Source of the DNA: Roseiarcus sp963749715
GTDB lineage: Bacteria; Pseudomonadota; Alphaproteobacteria; Rhizobiales; Beijerinckiaceae
Length of the DNA stretch: 64,000 bases
Reading direction: 5' to 3'
Assembly: GCA_963749715.1 (NCBI GenBank)
Contig: CAVVNR010000006.1
Location: forward strand, 434,001 to 498,000
Part shown: positions 35,358 to 43,664 of the stretch, one piece after another
Numbering within the stretch: position 1 is the stretch's first letter
Layout of the letters: the number at the start of each line of letters is the position of its first letter
Notes under the pieces: model-generated
What the model saw: only the letters and a program-made list of their open reading frames with translations
What the model was told of the DNA's origin: nothing
Database searches by the model: none
Translations under genes and position numbers: made by a program

Positions 35358-35665
35358 GGTCGTCTCCTCTAAGGCGTTTCGGCGTATCGTCCCCGAACCA
35401 AGACCGAGTCAAAATAGTCGGCCACTCGGCATTTGAATGGATTTCCGTCTCTCTAGCATGGCCGAGGCGACGCAACGGCGCCTTGCCCCGCCCCTTCGCC
35501 GCAGTTGCGGCTTTCCCTGCGATCGTCGCAACAGAGGCGGAGGCGCAACGGTTTGCTAAGCTTGTCGCGCGGTCCGGCTTGCTCCTGACCGTTCGTCATT
35601 GCGTACGATTGCGGCCGTGCGCGGCGCGCGCGCCGAAGCGCGGCGCGAGAAAGGCTTGGGCGTCG

Positions 35666-37834
35666 ATGTTGGAGACCCCGCTGCCCCGCGGCGACGCGCC
35701 GCCGCTCGACCCGGGTCTGCGCGCGCTCTGCGGGATCGCGGCCTATTACCGCATCGGCGCCGACCCGGTGCGGCTTGCGCGCGAGCTGGCGCTCGGCGAG
35801 CGCGCAGCCGACGAATCCGACCTCATCCGCGCCGCCAAAATCGTGGGCCTCAAGGCCCGGCTGGTCGCGAACGTGACCGCCGAGCGCCTCCGGGCCTTGC
35901 CCGCTCCAGCGATCGTGCGGGTGACGAACGGGGCGCTCATGGTGTTCGCCGGGCGCGCCGCCTCCGGGCTCTGCCGGCTTGTCGATCCGATCAGCCACGC
36001 CGCCCGCGAGGCGCCCCTCGAAGAGGTCGCGCGCGAGATCGGCGGGCAGGCGCTCCTGGTCGCTCGCCGGATCGGCGGCGCCGGCCACGATCCGCGTCTC
36101 TTCGGAATGCGCTGGTTCGTGCCCACCATCTGGCGCTATCGCCGGCCGCTCGGCCATGTGCTGGCGGCGTCGCTGTTTGTGCAGATTTTCGCCCTGACGA
36201 CGCCGCTCTTCTTCCAGGTGGTCGTCGACAAGGTCTTGACCCATCGCGGCTACGAGACCTTGTTCGTGCTGGTCGGCGGCCTCGTCGTCATCGGTCTCTT
36301 CGACGTGGCGCTGCAATACTTGCGCGCCTACGCGCTCTCGCACACCACCAACCGGATCGACGTCGAGCTCGGCCAGCGCCTGTTCGCTCATCTCCTGCGC
36401 CTGCCGGTCGGCTATTTCGAGACCCGTTCGACCGGGCAGACGGTGGCGCGAGTGCGGGAACTGGAGACAATCCGCAGCTTCCTCACCGGGCAGGGCCTGT
36501 TCTCGGCGATCGACCTCGTGTTCGCCTTCGTGTTCATCGCGGTCATGTTCGCCTATTCCTTGCCGCTCACGCTGATCGTGCTTGCCGGCATTCCGTTCTA
36601 TCTTGTGGTCGGCTTTTCCGTCCGTCCGCCCTTGCGTGAGCTCGTCAACGAGAAGTTCAATCGCGGCGCGGCGAGCCAGCAGTTCCTGGTCGAGACGATC
36701 GTCGGCGTCAACACCGTGAAAAGCGCGGCGGTCGAGCCGATCATGCGCGCGCAGTGGGAGGAGAAGCTCGCGGCCTACGTGAAGACCAGCTTCTCCGCCG
36801 CCATGCTCGGCTCGGGCGGCCAGCTCGCCATTCAATATGTCAGCAAGCTGACCACCGCGGCGCTGCTCCTGTTCGGCGCCAAGGCGGTCATCGACGGGCA
36901 GTTGACGGTCGGCGCGCTCGTCGCCTTCAACATGATCGCCTCGCAGGCGGTCCAGCCGATCCTGCGCCTGTCGCAGCTCTGGCAGGATTTCCAGCAGGTG
37001 CAGATCTCGATCGAGCGCCTGGGCGACATCCTCAACGCGCCGCCCGAATCCTCGCCCGCGACGCGCCTCATGCCGCCCACGCCGCGGGGCGCGATCGAGT
37101 TCGCCCATGTCAGCTTCCGTTATCGCCCCGGCGCGCCGGAGGCGCTGAACGACGTTTCGCTCGACATCCGGGCGGGCGAGACGATCGGCATTGTCGGCCC
37201 CTCGGGGTCCGGCAAGTCGACCCTGACCAAACTCATCCAACGTCTCTATCTGCCGGGCGAGGGCCAGGTGCGGCTCGACGGCGCGGACCTGAGCCATGTC
37301 GATCCGGCGTGGCTGCGCAGCCACATCGGCGTCGTGCTGCAGGAGAACCTGCTGTTCAACCGCACCATTCACGAGAACATCGCCTTCGCCAATCCGGCGA
37401 TGGCGCGGGCGCGGGTGATCGAGATCGCCCGCCTCGCCGGCGCCGACGAATTCATCGACAAGCTGGCCGAAGGCTATGACACGATGATCGAGGAGCGCGG
37501 CGCGAACCTCTCCGGCGGGCAAAGGCAGAGGATAGCGCTCGCGCGGGCGCTCGCTGTCAATCCGCGCATCCTCATTCTCGACGAAGCGACCTCGTCGCTC
37601 GACTACGAGAGCGAGCGGATCGTTCAGCGCAACATGCGCCGCATCGTCAAGGACCGCACCGTCATCATCATCGCCCACCGGCTGGCGGCGGTGCGCGGTT
37701 GCGACCGCATCGTCGGCATGGCCGGCGGGCGCATCGTTGAAATCGGGACGCACGACGAGCTCATTCGCCGGGCCGGCGGCCTCTACGCCTATCTCTGGGG
37801 GCTTCAAAGTCAACCCGCGGAGATCGCCGCATGA
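35666..37834 (+). CDS. Type I secretion ABC transporter (HlyB/LapB type)
   Basis: 722 residues from ATG 35666. The first roughly 130 residues form a C39-like domain (DPGLRALCGIAAYYRIGADP) in which the protease Cys position is replaced (DPG), so it is a substrate-docking rather than a cleaving domain. Residues about 150-430 hold the transmembrane domain (FVPTIWRYRRPLGHVLAASLF, GYFETRSTGQTVARVRELETIRSFLTG), followed by an ATPase with Walker A GPSGSGKST (about 511), signature LSGGQRQR (about 615) and LDEATSSLDYESE. It exports an unfolded protein with a C-terminal signal together with the HlyD protein encoded next; their genes overlap by ATGA. No repeat-rich substrate gene is present in the window. 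Confidence 0.92.
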   Translation: MLETPLPRGDAPPLDPGLRALCGIAAYYRIGADPVRLARELALGERAADESDLIRAAKIVGLKARLVANVTAERLRALPAPAIVRVTNGALMVFAGRAASGLCRLVDPISHAAREAPLEEVAREIGGQALLVARRIGGAGHDPRLFGMRWFVPTIWRYRRPLGHVLAASLFVQIFALTTPLFFQVVVDKVLTHRGYETLFVLVGGLVVIGLFDVALQYLRAYALSHTTNRIDVELGQRLFAHLLRLPVGYFETRSTGQTVARVRELETIRSFLTGQGLFSAIDLVFAFVFIAVMFAYSLPLTLIVLAGIPFYLVVGFSVRPPLRELVNEKFNRGAASQQFLVETIVGVNTVKSAAVEPIMRAQWEEKLAAYVKTSFSAAMLGSGGQLAIQYVSKLTTAALLLFGAKAVIDGQLTVGALVAFNMIASQAVQPILRLSQLWQDFQQVQISIERLGDILNAPPESSPATRLMPPTPRGAIEFAHVSFRYRPGAPEALNDVSLDIRAGETIGIVGPSGSGKSTLTKLIQRLYLPGEGQVRLDGADLSHVDPAWLRSHIGVVLQENLLFNRTIHENIAFANPAMARARVIEIARLAGADEFIDKLAEGYDTMIEERGANLSGGQRQRIALARALAVNPRILILDEATSSLDYESERIVQRNMRRIVKDRTVIIIAHRLAAVRGCDRIVGMAGGRIVEIGTHDELIRRAGGLYAYLWGLQSQPAEIAA

Positions 37835-39327
37835 CCGCGACGCCCGCGGTCGCGCGCCCCGACCCGGCGCCGCCGGCCGTCAAGCCGGCGCTCACACGCG
37901 CGCAAGCGCGGCTTAAGGCGCCGGGGGCGAACCTCAGCGACCGCGAATTCCTGGCCCCCGCGCTCGAGATCCTGGAAACGCCGCCATCGCCGGTCCATGT
38001 CGCCTTCTTATGGATCATCTGCGCCTTTGTCGTCGCGGCCCTCGCCTGGGCCTATCTCGGCCGCGTCGATATCGTCGCCGCCGCGCAGGGCAAGCTCCAG
38101 CCGACCGGGCGGGTCAAGGTTGTCGAGCCCTTGGAGACCGGCAGGGTCGAGAACATCCGCGCCGTCAACGGCTCTCTTGTGAAGGAGGGCGACATTCTCG
38201 TTGAGCTTGAGCGCTCCGCGGCCGAGGCCGACGTGCGGAGCGCACGCGCCGAACTTTCCTCCGCGCGCGCGGAAATCCTGCGCCGCACGGCTGCTTTGAT
38301 CGCGGCGCAGGCGGATGAATTCGATAAGCCGCCGACAATCGCCTGGCCGCGCGACGTCCCGCCGGCTCTGCGCGAGCGCGAGGACCGGGTGCTCGCCGCC
38401 GCCCTTGGACAATTGGCCGCGACAATCGCCTCGTTCGACGCCGGGCGCGCGCAGAAGACCGCCGAGCGGGACAAGCTCCGCGAGACAATCGCGACCCAGA
38501 AGAACCTCGTCGCCACCTTGCAGGAGCGCGTCGACATGCGCACGAGGCTCGTCGAAGCGAAGGCCGGGGCCAAGGCCGCGGTCATCGACGCGACCGAGAC
38601 GTTGCAATATCAGATCACCCAAGAGGCGAAGCAGGAGCAGGAGCTCGCTTCGCTCTCCGCCGGGCTCGAAGTCATCTCCCGCGAGGCGGAAAAAGCCATC
38701 CAGGCTTTCGTCTCCGACGACGCCGAAAAGCTCGACGACGCCGAGCGGCGGGTCGAGGACGTCGAGCAGCGCCTCGCCAAGGCTCAGGCCGGGCTCGATC
38801 GCCTGACGCTGAGGGCGCCGATCGGGGGCCGAGTGCAATCGTCGATCATCGCCAACGTCGGGCAGGTCGTCACGAGCGGCCAGGAAATCATGCGCGTCGT
38901 GCCGGAGGATTCGGGGCTCGAGATCGAGGCCTACGTGCGCAATCGCGACATCGGCTTCGTCAGCGTCGGCCAGGAGGCGGCGGTCAAGGTCGAAGCTTTC
39001 CCTTACACGCGCTATGGCGCGATTCATGCGCGGGTGGTTCGCATCGCCAGGGACGCCATTCCCGAGCCCGACGCCGACGCCGCCGAAGGCGATCCCGCCC
39101 GCGTCTCGAACGCGGCCGGTTTCGCCGGCGCCGAGCGCACCCAGAACCTGGTGTTCCCGGTCGTGCTCAAGCCGGACCTCGCGTCGATTACAGTCGACGG
39201 CGTGGCAGAGCCGCTGACTTCCGGCATGGCGGTGACGGTCGAACTCAAGACAGGCGCGCGGCGCATGCTGGAATATTTATTCGCGCCGCTGGTCGAAGTG
39301 GCTTCGAAGGCGATGCGGGAAAGGTGA
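37831..39327 (+). CDS. HlyD-family type I secretion adaptor
   Basis: 498-residue membrane-fusion protein: cytoplasmic Pro-rich N-terminus, one membrane helix at about 57-78 (HVAFLWIICAFVVAALAWAYLG), first lipoyl half-motif (KLQPTGRVKVVEPLETGRV), a long alpha-helical hairpin about 125-320 with heptad-like Glu/Ala repeats, second half LTLRAPIGGRVQSSII and a beta-barrel region ending ELKTGARRMLEYLFAPL, the family end. It bridges the ABC exporter and a TolC-type outer-membrane channel, which is not encoded here. The start overlaps the exporter stop. Confidence 0.93.
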   Translation: MTATPAVARPDPAPPAVKPALTRAQARLKAPGANLSDREFLAPALEILETPPSPVHVAFLWIICAFVVAALAWAYLGRVDIVAAAQGKLQPTGRVKVVEPLETGRVENIRAVNGSLVKEGDILVELERSAAEADVRSARAELSSARAEILRRTAALIAAQADEFDKPPTIAWPRDVPPALREREDRVLAAALGQLAATIASFDAGRAQKTAERDKLRETIATQKNLVATLQERVDMRTRLVEAKAGAKAAVIDATETLQYQITQEAKQEQELASLSAGLEVISREAEKAIQAFVSDDAEKLDDAERRVEDVEQRLAKAQAGLDRLTLRAPIGGRVQSSIIANVGQVVTSGQEIMRVVPEDSGLEIEAYVRNRDIGFVSVGQEAAVKVEAFPYTRYGAIHARVVRIARDAIPEPDADAAEGDPARVSNAAGFAGAERTQNLVFPVVLKPDLASITVDGVAEPLTSGMAVTVELKTGARRMLEYLFAPLVEVASKAMRER

Positions 39328-39369
39328 CGCGGCGGACTGTGCAGTCTCCGGCGGCCTGCTCCGCCGCAG

Positions 39370-39762
39370 CTACCTTATCGCCTGCCAAAAAAGCCCAACG
39401 ACGCAGACGAAGCCCAGGGTGAACAGCACGGTTCTCAGATAGGGGATAGCCGTCCAATAGACGACGGCGTGCGCGAGCCTCAGCCAGAAGAAGCTCGTCG
39501 CCCAAAAGGCAGTCATGCCGTTCGCTTTGCCGGCGAGTTGAGAGACAATCACCAGCGCGGCGAAGGGGGCGAAGCATTCGACGGCGTTGAGATAGGCGCG
39601 ATGAGCGCGCTGACCCCAGAGGGGCACAGGGCGAGGCGCGGGGTTGACGTAGTTCTCCCCGGAGAGCGGCCCATTCGTCATGACCTGGCATGCGATATAG
39701 GGAATCCAAAGCGCCGCCGTAAGCATTGCGGTCAGCGCGAGGTAGAAAAGATCGGTTGTCAT
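39370..39762 (-). CDS. MAPEG family membrane protein
   Basis: 130 residues, four membrane helices. The start ATG 39762 follows GAAGGGAG. Features are YIACQVMTNGPLSGENYVNPAP, RAHRAYLNAVECFAPFAALVIVSQLAGK and LRLAHAVVYWTAIPYLRTVLFTLGFVC, the bacterial MAPEG pattern with the Arg-X-X-His-X-Asn-type region. The eukaryotic relatives conjugate or isomerise lipids with glutathione; a function for the bacterial proteins is not established. Divergent from the MFS gene and convergent with hlyD. Confidence 0.88.
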   Translation of the reverse strand: MTTDLFYLALTAMLTAALWIPYIACQVMTNGPLSGENYVNPAPRPVPLWGQRAHRAYLNAVECFAPFAALVIVSQLAGKANGMTAFWATSFFWLRLAHAVVYWTAIPYLRTVLFTLGFVCVVGLFWQAIR

Positions 39763-39955
39763 GGTGTCTCCCTTCCGCCCGAGGGCGCGCCGGATCGTTC
39801 TCCGACAATGCCCGCGGGACATAGACGTCTGAGGGCAAGCGATTTCGACATCAGGCCCCAAGTTGGAGGCGATCTCCCCCGCTGAGCCGCTTGATTTTTA
39901 CCCGGTCCGCCCGCCATATGGCCTTGGCCCACTGGGGGATCGGGCGGAAAATCGA

Positions 39956-41452
39956 ATGAGCGCCGAAGATTTGGGTCCTGCGCCCGCTTTCCGCGTGGGA
40001 GATCTCATTCGCCATGGGGCGGAGCCGCCTCCTATCGCCTTCCTCGCCCGCTTGCCCTTTTATCCCTGGCTGGTTGTCGGCGCGTGCTGTGTCGCCGGGC
40101 TCATGGGCCAGATCGATGCGAGCATTGTGCAGCTCGCGCTGCCAACCTTGGGCCGCGTATTCGACAGCACGCTGGAGAGCGTGAGCTGGGTCGCGCTCGC
40201 TTATCTTTTGGGTGTCGCGGCGTTCATGCCGATCTTCGGCCAGCTCTGCCGCATCTTTGGCAGGAAACTGTTCTACATCGTCGGCTTCGTGGTGTTCACA
40301 TCCGCCAGCGCTCTCTGCGGCTACGCCCCGGATCTCCTTACCCTCGCCGGGCTTCGCTTCCTGCAGGGCGTCGGCGGAGCGATGATTGGCGCCAATAGCA
40401 TGGCGCTTGTCGTCGAGGCGACGGATAAGAGTTGGCGCGGGCGGGCGCTTGGCCTGTACGCCGCCGCTCAGGCGGTCGGAATCAGCGCCGGTCCGGTCGC
40501 GGGCGGTCTGTTGATCGGGACCTTGGGCTGGCCCTGGGTGTTCTGGGTCAACGTACCCGTCGGTCTGATCTCGATCGTCGCCGCCTGGCTGGTCCTTCCC
40601 GTGACGACGCAGCAGGACCCCGGCCAAACGTTCGACTGGCGCGGCGCATTCCTGCTCGCGCCCGCTTTGGCGCTGGCGGTCTTTGCGCTCAATCAGGCGG
40701 CCGCGCTCGGATTGATCTCGCCCGTGTTGTTAGGCTCCGTCAGCGGCGCGATCGTGCTTCTCATTCTGTTCGTGAGGCAGGAACGCAGGTCGCGTTCGGC
40801 CCTCGTCGATCTCGTGCTGCTTGAAGAGCCTGCGTTTCTGGCCGGCGCGCTGGCGTGCGCGCTGTCGTACGCCATGCTGTACGGCATGTTCTTCCTCGCC
40901 TCGTTCGCACTCGTGCGAGGCTACGAAGACAGCCCGCTCGTCGCCGAACTCAAGCTGGCGATCGTTCCAATCAGCATCGGAATCGTCGCGCCGATAGCGG
41001 GCGCCCTCGCCGACTGGATCGGCGCGCAGCTCCTGAGCGTCGCAGGAATGGCCGTCTGCTTTATCGCGCTGATCGGGCTCGCAGCGGTCGTGATGGAGCC
41101 CGCTCCCAACCTTTGGATCAGCTTCCTCGGCCTCGTCGCTTTCGGAGCTGGACTGGGCGTGTTTATTGCGCCAAACAATCATGCGACGATCAACGCCGTG
41201 CCGGCCAAGCTTTCCGGGCAAGCGGGCGCGATGCTCAATCTGACGCGCATTCTCGGTACGGTCGCCGGCGTCGCCGGCGCCTCTGCAATGCTGTCCTGGC
41301 GGATACAGGTCGAGCGCGGCTCGACCGAACGGAAACTCGCGGCCTTCTCCCCCCATCATTTCATTGACGCCGCGCAAGCAGGCCTGATCATGCTGGCGAT
41401 GTTCGCGGTGATCGCCGGCGCCATTTCGATGATCCGAAAGCCCGCGGCCTAG
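39956..41452 (+). CDS. MFS transporter, DHA2 (EmrB/QacA) type with 14 helices
   Basis: 498 residues from ATG 39956. The first membrane helix starts at about residue 35 (PWLVVGACCVAGLMGQIDASIVQLALP), with the DHA2 features LAYLLGVAAFMPIFGQLCRIFGRKLFY (motif A), RFLQGVGGAMIGANSM (motif B) and AVGISAGPVAGGLLIGTLGWPWVFWVNVP (motif C, antiporter signature). A proton-driven exporter of drugs or small molecules. A TTG-started extension upstream is possible but adds no family sequence. No adaptor gene of the EmrA type accompanies it. Confidence 0.9.
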   Translation: MSAEDLGPAPAFRVGDLIRHGAEPPPIAFLARLPFYPWLVVGACCVAGLMGQIDASIVQLALPTLGRVFDSTLESVSWVALAYLLGVAAFMPIFGQLCRIFGRKLFYIVGFVVFTSASALCGYAPDLLTLAGLRFLQGVGGAMIGANSMALVVEATDKSWRGRALGLYAAAQAVGISAGPVAGGLLIGTLGWPWVFWVNVPVGLISIVAAWLVLPVTTQQDPGQTFDWRGAFLLAPALALAVFALNQAAALGLISPVLLGSVSGAIVLLILFVRQERRSRSALVDLVLLEEPAFLAGALACALSYAMLYGMFFLASFALVRGYEDSPLVAELKLAIVPISIGIVAPIAGALADWIGAQLLSVAGMAVCFIALIGLAAVVMEPAPNLWISFLGLVAFGAGLGVFIAPNNHATINAVPAKLSGQAGAMLNLTRILGTVAGVAGASAMLSWRIQVERGSTERKLAAFSPHHFIDAAQAGLIMLAMFAVIAGAISMIRKPAA

Positions 41453-41520
41453 AGGCGCGAACTCCGCCTCACCGCCGCCTCCGCTCTTTGCTATAAGCCC
41501 CCCCACCTCGGAGGCTCGTC

Positions 41521-42969
41521 ATGAAACTCGCCGATTCCGCCCTGCTCAAGGACAAATGCCTCGTCGACGGCAATTGGGAAGGCCAAGGGGTCGATCCGAT
41601 CGTCAATCCGGCCACCGGCAAGCTCATCGCCAAGGTCCCGCGCTTCGGCCACGCCGAGGCGGTTTCCGCGATCAAGGCGGCGGCGCGCGCGTTTCACCCC
41701 TGGGCGAAGGCCTTGCCGAAGGAGCGGGCGCGGATCCTGCGCCGCTGGTTCGACCTCATCATGCAAAACCGCGACGACATCGCCCTCATCATGACGAGCG
41801 AGCAGGGCAAACCGCTGGCGGAAGCGCTGGGCGAGGTCGATTACGCCGCTTCCTACATCGAATTCTACGGCGAGGAGGCCAAGCGCATCTATGGCGAGGT
41901 CAATCCGACCTTCCGCGCCGATTCGCGCATCGTCGTCTTGAGGCAGCCGATCGGCGTTGTGGCGGCGATCACGCCGTGGAACTTTCCCGCCGCCATGATC
42001 ACCCGCAAGGTCGCGCCGGCGCTCGCGGTCGGCTGCACCGTGGTGGCCAAGCCCGCCCCCGAGACGCCGCTGACCGCGCTAGCGCTTGGCGAACTCGCGC
42101 TCCGCGCCGGCATGCCCGCCGGCGTCCTCAACCTCCTGACCGGAGATGGGCCTCAGATCGGCAAGGCGATGTGCGAGCATCCCGCAGTGCGGTTCATCGG
42201 CTTCACCGGCTCGACCGAGGTCGGCAAGCTCTTGATGCGCCAGGCGGCGGGAACGGTGAAGAAGGTCGGACTCCAGCTCGGCGGCAACGCGCCGTTCATC
42301 GTCTTCGACGACGCCCGTGTCGACGCCGCGGTCGAGGGCGCGATGATGTCCAAATTCCGCAACATGGGCCAGACCTGCGTCTGCGCCAACCGCATCTACG
42401 CGCAGGAGGGTGTCTACGACGCCTTCGTCGCCAAACTCACCAAAGCGGTCGCGGAGCTCAAGGTCGGTGACGGAACGGAGGCTGGCGTGACCCAGGGGCC
42501 GCTCATCAACGAGGAGGCGGTCGAGAAGGTCGAGGCGCATGTCGCCGACGCGGTGAAGAAAGGGGCCAAGGTCACCATCGGCGGCAAGCGCCATAAGCTC
42601 GGCCGCACTTTCTTCGAGCCGACCGTGCTTTCAGGCCTCAACCCCTCGATGCTGATCGCCAAGGAGGAGACCTTCGGCCCGGTCGCGCCGGTTTTTCCCT
42701 TCAAGGACGAGGCCGACGCGATCCGCCTCGCCAACGACACCCAATATGGGCTCGCCTCCTATTTTTACGCCCGCGACTTGGGCCGGGTGTGGCGAGTCGC
42801 CGAGGCGCTCGAATACGGCATGGTCGGGATCAACACCGGCGCGATCTCGAGCGAGCTTGCGCCGTTCGGCGGCGTCAAGGAATCCGGCATCGGCCGCGAG
42901 GGTTCCCGCCACGGGGCGGAGGAGTTCGTTGAGCTCAAATATATGCTAATGGGCGGGCTCGACCGGTAG
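41521..42969 (+). CDS. gabD: Succinate-semialdehyde dehydrogenase (NAD(P)) with altered catalytic Glu
   Basis: 482-residue aldehyde dehydrogenase, closest in pattern to GabD (CLVDGNWEGQGVDPIVNPATG, TPWNFPAAMITRKVAPALAVGC, FIGFTGSTEVGKLLM, FGPVAPVFPFKDEADAI, GVKESGIGREGSRHGAEEFVELKYM). It oxidises succinate semialdehyde to succinate in GABA breakdown. The catalytic Cys is C286 (GQTCVCANR). The usual general base Glu in the LELGG motif is Gln here (Q252, codon CAG 42274-42276), one base away from GAG. If real, this would impair deacylation. Confidence 0.9.
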   Translation: MKLADSALLKDKCLVDGNWEGQGVDPIVNPATGKLIAKVPRFGHAEAVSAIKAAARAFHPWAKALPKERARILRRWFDLIMQNRDDIALIMTSEQGKPLAEALGEVDYAASYIEFYGEEAKRIYGEVNPTFRADSRIVVLRQPIGVVAAITPWNFPAAMITRKVAPALAVGCTVVAKPAPETPLTALALGELALRAGMPAGVLNLLTGDGPQIGKAMCEHPAVRFIGFTGSTEVGKLLMRQAAGTVKKVGLQLGGNAPFIVFDDARVDAAVEGAMMSKFRNMGQTCVCANRIYAQEGVYDAFVAKLTKAVAELKVGDGTEAGVTQGPLINEEAVEKVEAHVADAVKKGAKVTIGGKRHKLGRTFFEPTVLSGLNPSMLIAKEETFGPVAPVFPFKDEADAIRLANDTQYGLASYFYARDLGRVWRVAEALEYGMVGINTGAISSELAPFGGVKESGIGREGSRHGAEEFVELKYMLMGGLDR

Positions 42970-43018
42970 AACGGCCGCAGCCGGGCTCTGGTTAAGAAAG
43001 GCCGAGGCGGCGGCTTGC

Positions 43019-43492
43019 TCACCCCTTCGCCCCTGCCGGCGCGGGCTGCTCGCGCTCGCGGACGAGGTCGCGCAGGGCGACGAGCTGCGTCTCCAGCGCC
43101 TCGAGATCGGCGTCCGACATCCGGCCGAGAGTGGAGGCGATCCAACAGTGCTGGACGGCGATCGCCCTGACGGCCATCTCGCGCCCGGCCTCGGTGAGGT
43201 GGATCGCGTGCTGGCGGCGGTCGACCACGGTCGAGCGGCGCTCGACCAGGCCCGCCTGAGCCAGGCGGTCGATCAGGCCCGAGATGTTGCCCTTGGTGAC
43301 ATAGAGCCGCTTGGCCAGTTCCTGCTGGCTCACGCCCTCCTGCTCGGTCAGCGTGGTCAAGACGTCGCATTGCGGGATCGAGACGCCGATTTCGCGCAAG
43401 CGTTCGCCGACCGCAGCCTGCATCCGCGCCTCGAGGCGGATCAGACGGAACCACACCCGGACGGAGCGGTCGGGGTTCTGCCGGTTGGGCAT
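43019..43492 (-). CDS. MarR-family transcriptional regulator
   Basis: 157-residue winged-helix protein: dimerisation helix at the N-terminus, helix-turn-helix EGVSQQELAKRLYVTKGNISGLIDRLAQAGLVERR and the wing STVVDRRQHAIHLTEAGREM. MarR proteins usually repress neighbouring transport or catabolic genes and respond to phenolic or lipid-like ligands. It is convergent with gabD and divergent from the acyl-CoA ligase, so the ligase at 43665 is the likeliest target (inference). Confidence 0.92.
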   Translation of the reverse strand: MPNRQNPDRSVRVWFRLIRLEARMQAAVGERLREIGVSIPQCDVLTTLTEQEGVSQQELAKRLYVTKGNISGLIDRLAQAGLVERRSTVVDRRQHAIHLTEAGREMAVRAIAVQHCWIASTLGRMSDADLEALETQLVALRDLVREREQPAPAGAKG

Positions 43493-43664
43493 CGGGCTAC
43501 TTTTCCAAGATGATTGAGGGCGTGTGACGGCGCAGGAGCCTCAAAGCACGGAGGAAGTTCCACTTCCGGCGATTGCAAAGCGGCGCATGCGGCGCCAAGG
43601 TGCCAGTCCATGAACAATCCGCGCGCCGCAATCAAGCGCCAATAAGCGAATCGGGAGAAAACGC

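Noticed and set aside
35453..37813. Long minus-strand frame opposite the type I exporter
   Set aside because: Composition is that of an antisense shadow and it lacks any motif; the exporter is certain.
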